64,000 bases of DNA, taken from assembly GCF_002865645.1 (NCBI RefSeq), contig NW_020194684.1:713308-777307 (forward strand). Direction: 5' to 3'. The notes beneath the pieces were generated by a model that was given only the letters and a program-made list of their open reading frames with translations, had not been told where the DNA came from and did no database searches. A program made the position numbers and the translations under genes. Each line of letters begins with the position of its first letter. Positions within the stretch are counted from its first letter, which is position 1. The DNA is from Hyaloscypha bicolor E. Taxonomy: Eukaryota > Ascomycota > Leotiomycetes > Helotiales > Hyaloscyphaceae. Positions 39,247-52,014 of the stretch are shown here, in pieces.

Positions 39247-40140
39247 AGAATTGGCTTAACTAGTATAATTATCTTTAGATAGCATTCCTCTATAAGATAA
39301 AGAATATAAAGAATATTAGATAAGAAATAATTAGAAGGAGATATAGAGATCGAGGAACTTCTGGTTACTAATTAAAATATAAACCCAAAATATTAGAAAG
39401 ATCTAGAATATATTTTATATACTAGATTTAGAAGAAATATATTTTAATTAGAAATAAAGATATATGAATATATAAGTAGTTATTTATTTATCCGGTCTAT
39501 TTACTATTTTAAGGGGCAAAAAGAATTATTAGCCTATTTTCTTTAAATAATAAGAATAAATAGTAATTTATAAAGTATCTTATAAGATATTAATATTCTT
39601 TATAAACTTTAGGAAAATAAAGGCTATCTAGATATTACTAAGCTAAAGTTTTATAAGATCTCTACTATATAGCTTTTAATTACTAGACCCCTTCTCTAAT
39701 TCATATATACTATTACTAAATAGAGCCATACTAGATATTAGTTAATAAAGCTTATATATATAGAAGCTTAGTAAGGCTATATTAGTCTAGTCCAGAATAT
39801 ACTTATATATACTTATAACTAGTAAATCCGGGAGATATTATATCCCGAATCCCGAATTAAAAAAGTAGCTGGGCTAGTATTATAACTATATAGAAACCGT
39901 TTCTATATCTTACTCTATTATACTACTATACTTTCTAAGACCTAGCTTAACTAGGGCTTGGAAAGTATAGTATTAGATATTAGTTTACAAATCCAGGTTC
40001 TAAACTAGTTAAATAGGCTAGAAAAAAGATTTAATTTAATATACTTAGAAATAAGTATATATTTAAAAGGCTTATTCTAAAGATTTCAAATCTTTTATAT
40101 TAAGGTTACTGAAAAAACAATATAACCTCAATTATAACTA
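39247..40140 (+). pseudogene. Unidentified coding relic downstream of the MITE
   Basis: A single register is coherent for nearly 300 codons: LEGDIEIEELLVTN (39331-39372), FKGQKELLAYFL (near 39512), ENKGYLDITKLKFYKISTI (39616-39672), LLITRPLL*FIYTITK*SHTRY*LIKLIYIEA (39676-39768), REILYPESRIKKVAGLVL*LYRNRF (near 39835), LGKYSI and FNLIYLEISIYLKGLF (near 40035). Stops are of the Gln/Arg/Trp type. The composition (acidic start, Arg/His-rich middle) is that of a folded protein. The family is not recognised. The MITE lies about 75 bases upstream, where the promoter would be. Confidence 0.4.
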
Positions 40141-43029
40141 CCTCTATACTTCTACTTCTTTTACTTCCTCTACTATCTCTTTTGGATTAGCTATAATTCT
40201 TAAAGGAATTTCATTTCCTATCTAATTTTAGTAGAAAAAACATATCTATTCTCTATTACTTTCTATAAACAGGAGTTTACTTATCTAATATTCTTCTAGT
40301 ATTACCTCTTTAAATTAAAAGTTATAAGGGAAATAATTTCTATAAATAATAAACTTATTTCCTTTCTTCTCTACTTTAAAGGATATCCTATTATTTTCTA
40401 TTATCTCATTCTTATATCTTAACCAAGTCCGGAAAGTTTAGTATAGTTAAGTATAAAGCTAAATATAAGGGCAAATCTAGTACTTATAATAAAAAAGAAC
40501 CCAGTATCTAGCCCAAGTAGCCTCTAATAAATCTATTTCGAAATCGAGGAGTTAGTTAAAAAGCTAAATATATAAGATAATTATTATAGAGATAATTTTG
40601 AATCCTTAAACCGCTTTATATATATCTGGCTCCTATAAGTATAGAAGGCAGTATATATTTCCAGATATACTATTAAAAGAACTAAATAGATTAGACTATA
40701 TCTAAGGTTAGTATAAATAAAGAGCAGGTAATAAATATTAGTACTTACTATAATACTAGTTAAGCTATATAGAGATCTAATAATAGCTACTATATTAGAA
40801 TTCCAGCTTCTATTAGATATAGTAGTAAGAAGAAAGGGAAGATCCGGTATTTTAATAGCTACTATAATAAGAAGGTAAATTAAGTAGGAAGATAAAGTAA
40901 GGCAAATATAATATAGGAGAGAGGAAAATATATATAGGTTAGTTTAATCTATAGGATACTTAATAAAATAAGATAGATAATAAATAAAAGGAAATTAAAA
41001 ACAGATAATTCCTCTTTCTAAAGAATCTATAGTACTATAGCCTTTAAAGGCCTACTAGAGCCATCCGAACTCCAAAACAAAGAAGTTATTAGCAGACTAG
41101 TATTTTAGGAATTATCTCGGAAATTGCCTCTGGAATTTCCTTCTAAGGCTTTTACTTACTTATATATAAACCTAATAGCTAGCTATTAGTAAAAACAGAT
41201 AAGTACCTATAATACTATAGCCTTTTCTCAAGTTGAATTAAGGTATATAAAGTACTTTTATAATCGAGTCTAGTATAAAGATATAGCAGATATATATAGA
41301 AATATATAGGATATATTTACTTATTAGATAATCTGCTATTAGAATAGAAGAACTCCCTCTATAAACAGGATACTATAGATTACTAGTATCTTAAAGTTAT
41401 ATAACTAATATAGGATACCTGATATATACTAATTCGAATTTAAAAAAATCGATTTTAATAAGGGTTTGAGATTGACTCCCTAAATTAGGTAAATACCCCA
41501 AACTGGGCTCTCTTCTTTATTTCCTCTATATCTGAAATCTAGTATAACTACTAATTCTACTAAATATAATCTTAATATCTATTTAAAAGATTTTTAAATC
41601 CTTTATAAAAACGAGACTATAATATAATTTTTAATAACTATATATACTAGTTATAACTTTATAATATCTTAAGTAGAATAAATAGTTAAGATATTACTAT
41701 TATTTAAACTAATAATTTATTTACTAGAATTAAAGTTTCTGGACAATCGGATCTTATTATAAACCAAACCAAATATTAATTCACTTTACTTAAATAGGCT
41801 CCTAATAAATACCAGAAATCTCTTTAAGGCAACCGGATATATATAGGTCCTAGTACTAAGATAGCCGAAAACTTTAGTTAAGATATTTAATAACCGTATC
41901 TATTAGTAATTCCTTAAAAGCCCGATATTATATTAATATAGAACTCTATTAAGGGAGTTCAAGAATCATACTACTTTCTGATTTATAATAGTTAACTCAA
42001 ATATAATAGAGAGCCTTAGCTAGTTTCGATATTAGATAGGTCTTTAAAGGCAAAACTCTGGAATTCTTATATCCTTACTAAATTATTAATTTCTTATACT
42101 AAGTTTAATAAAAAATATAAAAAAAGATATAATATAAAAGCTTAAATTAACTATTTGAATTATACTAAAAGTAGTTAAATAGAAAACCAAGACTTAAAAG
42201 TACTACTTAATAATAGAAGAGGTAGAAAAAAACCTTTAGAATATATTTATATATTATAAGCCATTTCTAAAACCATAACTAAAACAGAAAAATAAACTAA
42301 TACTAGAAATTACTATATATATTCTCTATTATATAATAGAATTCAAAATTAAGAATAAGAATAGAACCTTTTAATAAAAGAAGGCAGTCCTATAAATAGT
42401 AATATATATCTTAATAAAGGTATCTATAGTAGCTAAGAAAGCTACTATTAAAAAAGTAAATATAGTTAATATTATTCTATTTATTATACTAATATCGAGA
42501 GGTTAAATCCTTAATAAAGTTACTAGATACTAGCCAAAAAGATTAGCTAATATAGATTTACTATCTTATCTATTTCTGGTATTAGATAATAGTAAATTTA
42601 TCTTATTAGAAGAATTAAAATTTACTTCTATTATTTATACTATATAAAATATATAATATTATATTAAAGTATTTACTAATAATATAGTATTAGTAAGCAA
42701 ATATAGTAAATTAGCTCTATAAGAGATATTTCAAGCTATTATTTCTATAGATATAGGAGAATTTATATTAATTCTTAGCTCTAAAATATACTAGAAAGAC
42801 TTACTTACCTTAAAAAGACTTCCCGATCTAATTAAGATTATAATAGTCCTACTTAGTAACTATATAAAGTTAATATAATAGGCTAGTAAATAAGTATAAT
42901 TTACTAATATTAAGCTAATACAGGTATGAAATAATTAGCTCTACTCTTAGATACTTAGCCTTATACCTAAAAGATCTCGATCCAAAATTCTTTTTAATAA
43001 TATATATAAATATAATAAAATTATACTAG
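40141..43029. other. Unresolved RIP-degraded sequence
   Basis: No nameable gene. Forward fragments near 40930-41330 (DKEIKNRQFLFLKNL-like text, YKQDTIDYQYLKVI) and 42000-42300 look coding but shift register often. No repeats or RNA genes found. Confidence 0.25.
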
Positions 43030-44420
43030 CTTAAACTCTTCTAGAAAGAGGCTATAGGAATAATAATACAAGAAAATCAAGAGGCTATAGAAGAAATAGG
43101 ACAAAAAGATTAAGAGGCTATAAGGGAAATAGGATAAGAGAATTAAAAAAACTATAAAAGAAATAGAATAAAAGAATTAAATTAAAAAAGATATATAAAT
43201 TATAACTATTATATAAGAAAAATAAAAGCTAAAACTATATAAGATAAAGAATATAATATTAGTACTAATATTAATTCTTGTCTTTCTATTAAATATAATA
43301 TAGATAAGGATTTTAATAATTTATTTTATAGGGACTTTAATATCTATAATTCTCTTATTTATTAGTAATAATAAATAGATCCGAAATTAACTCCTTTACT
43401 ATCTTTATCTCAACCTCTTTTATAATATATATTATTATTTTTGGCTTTAATTCTTTTCTATCTAATATTGGATCGAATCCCTAGTCCTATATAGAAACTA
43501 TATCTATTTAACGGATATATATAATATTTGGATTATAGATTCTCAGTATATTATATTTCCTATATCCCTTATCTTTTATTAGCTTAGTTATAAAATTAGT
43601 TAACTAAAACTAGATACCTTGAAACCTAATATATAAAGAAGTTATTTTACTACTATAGGCAAGTTATTATCTATATAATTTTCCGTTTCTTCTGTTTTTC
43701 CGGATTCAAATTTAGCCTTTTGAAATATTATCTCTAATTCCTATAAAATCTCATTAATTTCTTCTATATCCTCTAAGCTTTTCTGGAAAAGTTAAAGCTT
43801 ATTCGAATTAATTATAGGAATAATTATCTACTGAGTCTCCTAAAGAGATATATTAAATAATCGGAAAAGAAGGAATAAGAATTAAAAGAGGTTATATTAT
43901 TATCTAATAGACTAGTAATCCTATAGCAGACTAGTTATAACCTATATACTTATATTAGATATCTTCTATATTATAAGTACTATTATACTAGCTTTAATTT
44001 ATAAATACTTCTTTTTACTTTATTACTTTCTATCTATAATAAAGAGATTAAGTCTAGAAATACTAAATAAGTTTAGAATCTCGATATATTCTTTACCAAA
44101 TTCCTCAGGTATAAGCTAAAAATAATAGAGAGTTTGCTTTTATATAACTACAGAAACCAGAGCTCTTACCCTACCAGATCCTACTATAAAATTTTACTAG
44201 AATACTAGTAAAGTAATAAGTATAAAAAGAGCAGATAGAAAAAATAGAAGAAGCTTACCGAGTTTATTTACTAAAATAAGGTAATACTATATAAAGCTAG
44301 TATATATTAATAAAATACTCTTTAGGAGATCCGGAGAAATCTTAATAGAAGTAGTACTAAAGTAACTAAGACCGGATAGGAAGCTGAGATTTGAAAAATA
44401 GAACTTAAAATAAGGTATTA
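43030..44420 (+). pseudogene. Low-complexity protein relic with 11-residue coiled-coil repeats
   Basis: From about 43055 the frame reads EAIGIIIQENQ, EAIEEIGQKD*, EAIREIG*EN*: three copies of an 11-residue (33-bp) unit. An acidic stretch (DKDFNNLFYRDFNIYNSLIY near 43310) and a long region rich in codons left by RIP of Pro/Thr/Ser (near 43390-43560) follow. A second register at 43861-44420 includes NRKRRNKN, ILNKFRISIYSLPNSSGIS, TETRALTLPDPTIKFY, RADRKNRRSLPSLFTK and RRSGEILIEVVLK*LRPDR. I infer one disordered protein with an N-terminal coiled coil and a basic patch, broken by at least one frame change. Family and role not recognised. Confidence 0.45.
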
Positions 44421-44939
44421 AATAGTAAAATTTAGTCTATTTAAGATAATATTCCCTATAGTAAAAATATTTATATTTGTTTTACTTTTCTCTCAAATAT
44501 CTTTAAAATCTTACTTCTCTTAAGTAGTATTTACTTATATAATAACCGTTTCCCAATATTACCTCTTTAAGAAATAACTAAATCTTAATTCAAATAAAAA
44601 TTTTATATTAAGCTAAGAGAAACTTTTACTTATATCTATATATTATATATAAAAAAGTATACTTTATCTGGACTTTATTCTATTAAAGCTAATTTACTAG
44701 AGTAATAGTATTTATAATAGAAGAGAGAAGAAAGGATATAGTAATAGTAATAGTTCTTTTCTAGAATAGAATAAAATAAAGTAGAATAATACCAAATTAT
44801 ATTAAAGACTTTATTTTAGCCCTCTTTTTAAACCTATACTAATAATATTTGACTTATAATATAAAAGTACTAGGCTATAAAGCAGGCAATATGGCTCTAA
44901 ATCTAATAGTAAGCTTACTAGATATAAGAAAGATATAGA

Positions 44940-45003
44940 AGAATATATATAGAGTAGATATATATAAAATAGATATATATAGAGTAGATATATATAGAGT
45001 AGT
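44940..45003. repeat. 15-bp simple tandem repeat (agagtagatatatat)
   Basis: About four units of AGAGTAGATATATAT, one altered to AAAATAGATATATAT. A similar motif in inverse orientation (TATATCTATTCTATATATAT) lies just outside the MITE at 39177-39216. Both may be ordinary AT slippage. Confidence 0.6.
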
Positions 45004-45599
45004 TCTATCTCAGAATTAAGGCAGTTACTATAAGTATATATATAGGCCGGGGCTTTAGTTAACTATTTAATAACTTCTATTAATAATATTTACTAATTCC
45101 CTCCTCTTCTTTTCCTACTAGCTGGACTTTTTAGCTAAGACTTATAGTATACTACTTAAGGCTAGATAAAATACATATACTAGAAGCCTATAAAACTTGA
45201 AATAGAATTCGATATTTTAGTATATTAGTCTTAGTAGCTTTTATACTCTTATATTATACTCTGCCTCCTTATATATCCTTTAATAACCTATATACTTGGT
45301 TTTTTTGCCTTTAATATATATCTCTCCAAATAGAGGTTCTGGTTTAGTAATTAAATTATTTACTATCTTATAAACTATTAAAGCAATTAGCTTAATTCTA
45401 GAAGCTTTTAATAGAAAGTTAGTTCGGAATAAAACTATAACCTTTTAATAGTTCTATATTTGTATTAAGTATATAACTATTATATTTCGGCTCTTTATAG
45501 GATAGATAAATACTTTTATTAGACGAAATAGCTACTGGCTATTTGTATTTATAGTACTACTATATATCTATATTAAATAGGCAGAAAAGGAAGCTATTA
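45004..45599. other. Unresolved stretch before the 45600-46683 relic
   Basis: The register of the following relic stays readable upstream to about 45240 (LYSYIILCLLIYPLITYILGFFAF), so the gene may start in here, but composition bias makes this part unreliable. Confidence 0.3.
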
Positions 45600-46683
45600 A
45601 AGTATTAAATATAATTCTGGAAGTTTTAAACAAAATATAAGTTAAGCTTATAGCCTTATTTAAGTTATTAATTACTTTTTAGTAAGATCTAAAGTACCTA
45701 ATTAGTATTTAGATCTTAGCTTATAGCCTAATTAAAAATATAAGAATAATATAAAGTTTTAGTAAAAAGCTAGTTTTACTAAAGTAGCCCTTCTTTAATC
45801 TTGCTTAATTATTTGTATTTCGTCTTACTAATAACTAGAATATTTTGAGGTATAGTAAAAGGCTATAACTAAGGCTAGTTTTACTAGTATAAAAAGAAAA
45901 GTAAAAATAAATTTAAATAACTAAGCTACTTTTTGAGCAGATTTATATAATACTTATATTTATAATATTTCTATTCTTGCCCAAGTATCCGGATATTATC
46001 TTATAGTAAATATTAGTATCTAAAAGTCTTATATACTCTGGCAGAGAATTGTTTCTATATACTAAAAGAATTCCTAATAGTAGAAGAGTCTAGGTATTTT
46101 GAAAAGAAAAATAAATAATACGGGTATAGCTATATTAATTAAGTATAGAAGCTATTATATTAAATATAGTATAATTACTATAAGAGAAGTATTAGATATC
46201 TTAGAAACTTCAAATATTTTAATATAGAGAAATTTCAGGCAATTACTTCTTGCTTATAAAAGGGATTACTACCTATAACCCTTAATAGCTTAACTTGAAT
46301 TTTAGAGACCTTAATACTATAACTTCGAAGAATTAATATAATATTCGCAATATTTCAAGTATTTTCTATAATATAGAAAGTTTTTGGAATTTTCTAAAGA
46401 CTTTGAAAAATAGAGAAAATTTTAGTAAGGTAGGTATAAGTAGTTAAGGGATTATAGGCAGTTATTGGGTCCCTACTTCTATTATCTCCTTTATATTATT
46501 TATCTTTTATATTATTTATATCTTTAAGTACTTCTTAATAGAATTAAATCGGACTATTTTAATAGAACCTATAATTCTTAGATAAAGAAATAGTATCTAG
46601 GCTTACTTCCAAATGCCTTTATAGCTACTATATAAGAAGCAGATAAAACAGAAGCTAAATATAAATACGGATTAGTCTTCTAA
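45600..46683 (+). pseudogene. Unidentified conserved-looking relic upstream of the phosphoesterase
   Basis: One register runs about 360 codons to TAA at 46681-46683. It reads YFLVRSKVPN*YLDLSL, ASFTKVALL*SCLIICISSY (near 45785), AITKASFTSIKRKVKINLNN, ILAQVSGYYLIVNISI (near 45975), NNTGIAILIKYRSYYIKYSI, REVLDILETSNIL and RNFRQLLLAYKRDYYL (46228-46275), then YNFEELI*YSQYFKYFL*YR, FLEFSKDFEK, LRDYRQLLGPYFYYLLY (near 46450), LNRIKSDYFNRTYNS, LGLLPNAFIATI*EADKTEA. The order is protein-like and the tail hydrophilic. The family is not recognised. Its stop lies 43 bases before the ATG of the next relic on the same strand, so the two were close neighbours or parts of one unit. Confidence 0.5.
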
Positions 46684-46726
46684 TTATATATATTATAGCT
46701 AATATTATGTTTCTTAGTATAAAACA

Positions 46727-48607
46727 ATGAAATAATAATAGATATCTATATTAAGGCTTGTTTTAATAGTAATTGTCCTACTAGCCATAATACTTTATAC
46801 TTTTAGAGGCTTCCTTTCCAAAATAGTAATATTATTTACTCCCCATACTATAGCTATTATTACTTACCTAGTTATTATAAATCTGACTATATATATATCT
46901 CTAATAGTTCCTTCTTCTACTTATAAACTGGACCTGTAAATATAATAGTATTATATAGAGAAGAACCTCTACTAATATATATTTTAATAAAATATATAGC
47001 TATATATAGTACTAGTAAATAAGGAAAAGCTTATAGCTAAGGACCTGGTAGTTATAGATATTAGTATTAGCCAGCTACCTTCTAACCCTAGCTTAGGTTA
47101 TTTATAGGAAAGTTAACCTAGTAGAATCTAGATACTAAGAAATATATTCTCTAGTATAATTAACTAGGCTATAATAGAGGTAGATATTCTTTTTAGTATA
47201 GATACGTATAAATACTATTAACCTATAACTATAATAGGCTCTTATATAATTATTACTCCAACTTAATATTTAGCTAAAGGTACTAGTTATAAGACTAAAT
47301 ATATTCTATAGTAGGGCCAAGCCGAGCCCAGATCAGGCGGCTTTAAGAGTCAGAGAAAATAGCAAATTCAGGATTATCTAGATCTCTAATATAAATATAA
47401 TTACTAGTATTAGGGTATATAAAGATACTATTAATACCTATAGGAAGAATCTGCTAGAGAGTAAGGCTAACCCACTTATAATAGACTTTATTAGAAAGAT
47501 CTTGGATATCGAGAAACCAGACCTTATAGTTCTTACCGGAGATTAGTTATACTATAATATCTCTAATAGCTAATCTGCCCTCTTTAAGGTAGTTACTTCT
47601 ATTATTGAGTATTTAATTCTATTTATAACTATCTTTAGTAATTATAATAGTAAAGGCATCTATATATTATTATATAAGTAACTTCTTTTATAAGGTAGTA
47701 ATATATAAAGCTAGTAATTAATAATATACTCGGACTTGTTATACTCTTAATAATATAGACTATCTTACTCTATAAGATAGTTATATAATTCTAATAAACT
47801 AAGTCTTAGGAATAATAGCTATTTATTCTTACTAACTAGATTACAGGTATAGTACAGATATTAATACTTTAGAATCTGCCTTTTAGCCTCTATAAGTCTG
47901 GCCCAGAGCAGATTAATAGTATAGGCAACTTCTATCTTCAGGTTCTAGCTCCTGCCTTATTATAGTTCCTATTATTAACTTTATATTTCCTGGATTTATA
48001 TAGTCAAATATTATATATAATATATAATTCTGACTATAACCCTATTAAATAAAGCCAAATTAACTGGTTTATAAACATTTCCCAAGTATAATAAAGAGTA
48101 TATAAAAAGGGCAATTATAATAACTTCTTTTATCTACCTATAGCTTTCTAATATATTTCTCTTTATAAATTCAGAGACAGAGATCTTTATATATATAACG
48201 GCTACTAGAGGGAACTAACTAAAAGCTCCTGCTTTAATTACTATTTCTATAATACTTTAGCTAAAAAAGATATATTAGTATTATATTACAGGTATAATTA
48301 TATAAATAACTTTTGCGGTCTATTACTATAATAAATATAGTAAAATAGTAATAAAACCCCTCAGCTTGGCCCTTAGCTATACTATAGAGGTTATAATAGA
48401 TTCGGGACATATTACTCTTATAATAGAAAGCGATTTTACTAATAAATACAGGTTTTGGAACTTAATATAAATACCGGAAGCTTAAAGACTTGGATATAGG
48501 TCAAATATACTATAGACAGAGTTAATAAGCTAGTACTTATAGAAAGTGAAATAGTAGTTAATTTCCCTAAAAAAGAAAATAAAGGCAGAAGATATATAGT
48601 AAGTTAA
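46727..48607 (+). pseudogene. Dcr2-like calcineurin-type phosphoesterase, RIP-degraded
   Basis: ATG 46727 opens a hydrophobic signal-anchor (ILRLVLIVIVLLAIILYTF), then the lumenal N-domain (KLIAKDLVVIDISISQLPSN near 47025; RI*ILRNIFSS and VDILFSIDTYK near 47120-47210). In a shifted register the metallophosphatase domain follows: FRIIQISDI-type text near 47367, IIDFIRKILDIEKPDLIVLTGD (47485-47543, GD metal motif intact), ITIFSNYNSKGIYI (near 47630, normally VFGNHDxEG), and after a probable intron SLYKSGPEQINSIGNFYLQVLAP (near 47890), YFLDLYS, INWFI, the histidine block, and GSLKTWI*VKYTIDRVNKLVL (near 48470). TAA 48605-48607 ends it. Metal-binding His/Asp are Tyr/Asn, so it is dead. The family comprises membrane-anchored phosphatases such as yeast Dcr2. 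Confidence 0.8.
47695..47846 (+). other. Probable spliceosomal intron in the phosphoesterase relic
   Basis: The two sides of the phosphatase domain are in different registers. GTAGTA at 47695 and TTACTAACTAGATTACAG ending at 47846 (branch-point TACTAAC, acceptor ACAG) would join them in frame (phase 1) through a 152-base intron, a normal size for filamentous ascomycetes. Mutation may have altered the donor. Confidence 0.55.
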
Positions 48608-50109
48608 AGTTAATATTACTATATAAGGAAAAGAATAATATTTATAAGAGAAATACATTTTGGGGCATGCCCTGCCTTTAATATAGCTTTCTTAGTATAT
48701 AGCCTGTTACTAGAAATAGATAATACCGGAAAGACTAGTAAGAAACTCCAGATTAGGTTATAATAAAGCTATAGGAAATAAAGAAACCATTACTCTAGCT
48801 AGAGTCAAAGTATTATTTATCTCTTATAAATACTTAGAGGCCTATTTTCTATATTAGATAGACCTATCGAGATACTAGATATAATTAGGTTTATTCTACT
48901 TAATTCTTTTAGGCCAAGCTAATTTAATACTAATAAAAATAATTAATTATACTATAAAGTTACCGAACTCGAGGCTACTAATATAATTTCCGAAGACTAT
49001 ATAAAAAGAGATATAGAAACAGGTATAGAGGAGAACGGTATAGATAGTAGTAAAGATAGCTAGGAAATTAGTAATATTACTAGAATTATATAGCTTATTA
49101 GCCTTAACCTTAATATTATTAGTATAGATCTAGTATAGAAGAAAGAAATTACAGATTAAGAATAAGCCTATAGTAATAAAGTTAAAATTTACTTGTAATT
49201 CCATCTAGAATAATAGAGGCTAGAGGATTATTATAGTAATAATAACTAGAAAATTTAAGCTATAATAGATCTAGTATAGATTATAAGTAAGCCTAAAATA
49301 ATTAATTTGAGGTTATATAATATAATCCAGAATAAGAAAGCCTAGAGAATACAGGTAATAGCTATAAAACTAGTCTTATATAGCTTGTTAACCTTAATCT
49401 TCCTATTATTAATATAAGTCTAGTCCAGAGTTAAGAGAATACGGAATATAATAAAGCCCAAGATAATTATATAAATATTATAAAATATAACCCAAAATAA
49501 GATAAAGTAATAATTATTAGAAAGTATTAGATATATATCTAATTTACAGAATATATAAAACATAAAAAATATAGAGAGAGATATAGAGAGGACCTTAAAG
49601 ACAAAATCGATAGATATCGGATAATATAAGATATAGTAAGTAATAAAAATTCCAATAAGTATTAATATAAAGCAGGGCTTGTACTAATTAATAATAGTTA
49701 TATCTAAAGCTATAGTTATTATTAGAAGTCCGTAATAGAAGGCTAGTATTTTCAGCTAGCTTTCTGGATAAGAGTATATAGTAAAGCTAAATTCAATAGA
49801 TAAAGAGAAGAAAAGAAGAAAGAATTCGAAGTTATTACAGAAAAGTTCTAAGTTATTATAATTAAAGATATTATAGAAGGGTTAAAGTCATTACTAGAAA
49901 ACACTTATTATTAAAGAAAGTCGTTAATTAATAATAAACTAAGCGAATTGGACTAGATTAATATATTAATTACTAGGATAATCATTTCCCTTTAATAGAA
50001 GTCGGCTTACTTTTACTATTTACTACTAGAAAATAAACTATATCTTCTTATAATATTATATTTGCCTTCTTTATAAAGGCTTACTTCTTATAGATAAAAG
50101 GCTATATAA
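48608..50109. other. Unresolved RIP-degraded sequence
   Basis: A forward register at about 48850-49200 (LDRPIEILDIIRFILLNSF, NIISEDYIKRDIETGIEENG, NITRII*LISLNLNIISIDLV) and a partly similar phrase near 49380 (LYSLLTLIFLLLI) suggest an internal duplication in an unidentified gene; I cannot define its ends. A basic stretch (NIERDIERTLK) lies near 49580. Confidence 0.3.
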
Positions 50110-52014
50110 GTATTAATAAGAGTAATCTCAAAGTACTTATAGCTATATATAATTATATACTTATATTACTATAAAACATACTCTTAAATTAGCAAGATTC
50201 TATAGCTCTTAAAGACTATAATAAGCTCTAGCGAAATACCAAAAGAATTCGAAAAGTAGAATTAAATTTTAATAAAAAAGAATAACTAAGTAAATCCGCA
50301 GATCTAATAGTAGTAATAAAGGAAGGGCTCAAATTATATCTAAAGTCCTATAATAGATAATAAGAAGACGTTTACTACAAGCTTCTATAGCTAGTCTCAA
50401 TATTTATTAGCCCTATATATATACTTCTATTCTTATATACTATTACTAAGAATAGAATAAAGATTCTAATAGCTAAAGGAAAAGTAAAACTTATCTAGTA
50501 TATATAATAAAACAAGAATTCGCTCTTATATCCCATATTTCAAAATAAAATAACTAAATTTAAGCTTTATAATAATAATATATAATTCTTTCTAAGGCTT
50601 TCTTTATTTACTAAGGCTTACCTCCCTACTAGTTTAGGGCCTTCCTAAATACTAATAGCTATAAGAGAAATATTATAATAGGCAAGCAAGTAGCCCTATA
50701 TAGTAATATATACCTATTCCGATATTTAATACCTTTCTCTTCTAGTAAGATCTCAATCCCTTAGCTATAAAAGCAATACTAAGTAATAGCCTTAGAGTTA
50801 TACTTAGCTATATAATATTTCTATAGCTATAGTAAAACAAATAAGAAGTATTTTATAAAGTTATACTATATAATACTAGCCTCTATTATATATTAGCTAC
50901 TAAGATTTCGGGAAACTAGCTACTAGAATAACTATAAGTTATACTAATATACCAGAAAAGTATCTTATTATATAAAGAATTTGTCTCTAACTATTTCAGA
51001 TTATTATATTTACTATCTCTATCTTAGGCTTTACTAGTTTCTAAGAAACTATTCTATAATATCCAGATATATTTCGAAAATACTTATTAAAATATAATTT
51101 TAGATAATTATAGGACTCTCCTTACTTCAAATAGTACTAAGTTATATAATAACCTATATAATGATTTCGACTTGTACTACTTTACTATTACTATACTTAA
51201 AGAAAAGGAATTATATATCCAGTTTCGCTATATACTTTCTAAAGCCTTTACTTTTATTAAATAAATTCTTTAAGCCAAGTATCCTCAAACCCTAGCCTGC
51301 TTTCTCGAAGTATTTATTTACCTTATATAAACCGGGCTCCCTAAAATAACTTCTTCTTTCTATAGCTTTATTAAAGAAATATCTATAATAATTATTAAAA
51401 AGAGGCATTCTTAGAATTAAATATATTAGCTTCTCGGTAAACTTGACTCGGAATCTCTTAGCTAGACTATAATATAAATTTGGAAATATATTACTAATAC
51501 TTTTAATAGTAAACTCGAAATATTTAGTCGACTTATTATATCTATTTATCTCGATTATATAAAGTATATATACGGAATTACAGATTATCCTAAAGAAGAA
51601 TAGCTTTTTCGAGATCTTCTTACTTAATTTAAAGGCATTCCTACTTCCCTATTCCTATAGGTAATACTTAACCTAATATATAATTTAAATAGATAGGGAT
51701 ACTATAGCAAAGTAGAGGGAATAGTATTAAAAGTTCCTTTACTACTTTAAGAATACGAAATAGTCGAGATAATAGAATATCTAAAAATTATTTCTTATAG
51801 TTAATTTAACTAAGGAAAGACTCTAATAGCAGAGTAGACTATATGAATAGTAATATAAATAATTGTGGATTAGTAGGGAAAATAACATTTTTAGGTCCCT
51901 GAATTTATAAATATTCTAGAGGGTTAGCTTCGAGCTTAGGGCCAGGAAAAGAATACTAATATATTATAAAGAGAAATAGAAGAGTTAATAGGGAAGAATG
52001 AAATTAATAAATAG
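50110..52014 (+). pseudogene. Clr5-domain family protein (TPR-like C-terminus), RIP-degraded
   Basis: The C-terminal 378 codons (50881-52014) are in one register and match the helical C-terminal region of fungal Clr5-domain proteins: KTL-type helices with FRYILSKAFTFIK, FLEVFIYLI*TGLPKITSSF (51301-51360), IY*LLGKLDSESLS*TII*IWKYI (51421-51490), DYIKYIYGITDYPKEE*LFRDLLT (51560-51625), VILNLIYNLNR*GYYSKVEGI (51661-51720), then VPEFINILEG*LRA and REIEELIGKNEINK* at the end. Upstream, ALKDYNKL*RNTKRIRKVELNF (near 50205) is the expected Arg-rich Clr5 DNA-binding segment ('-Y---I-KWGF'). The family is named for a yeast heterochromatin factor; roles in Pezizomycotina are unknown. The start is approximate. 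The C-terminal assignment is firmer than the N-terminal one. Confidence 0.6.

Noticed and set aside
44940..45003. Link between this AT repeat and the one outside the MITE at 39177-39216
   Set aside because: Both are simple TATATA-rich slippage tracts; shared motifs are expected by composition.
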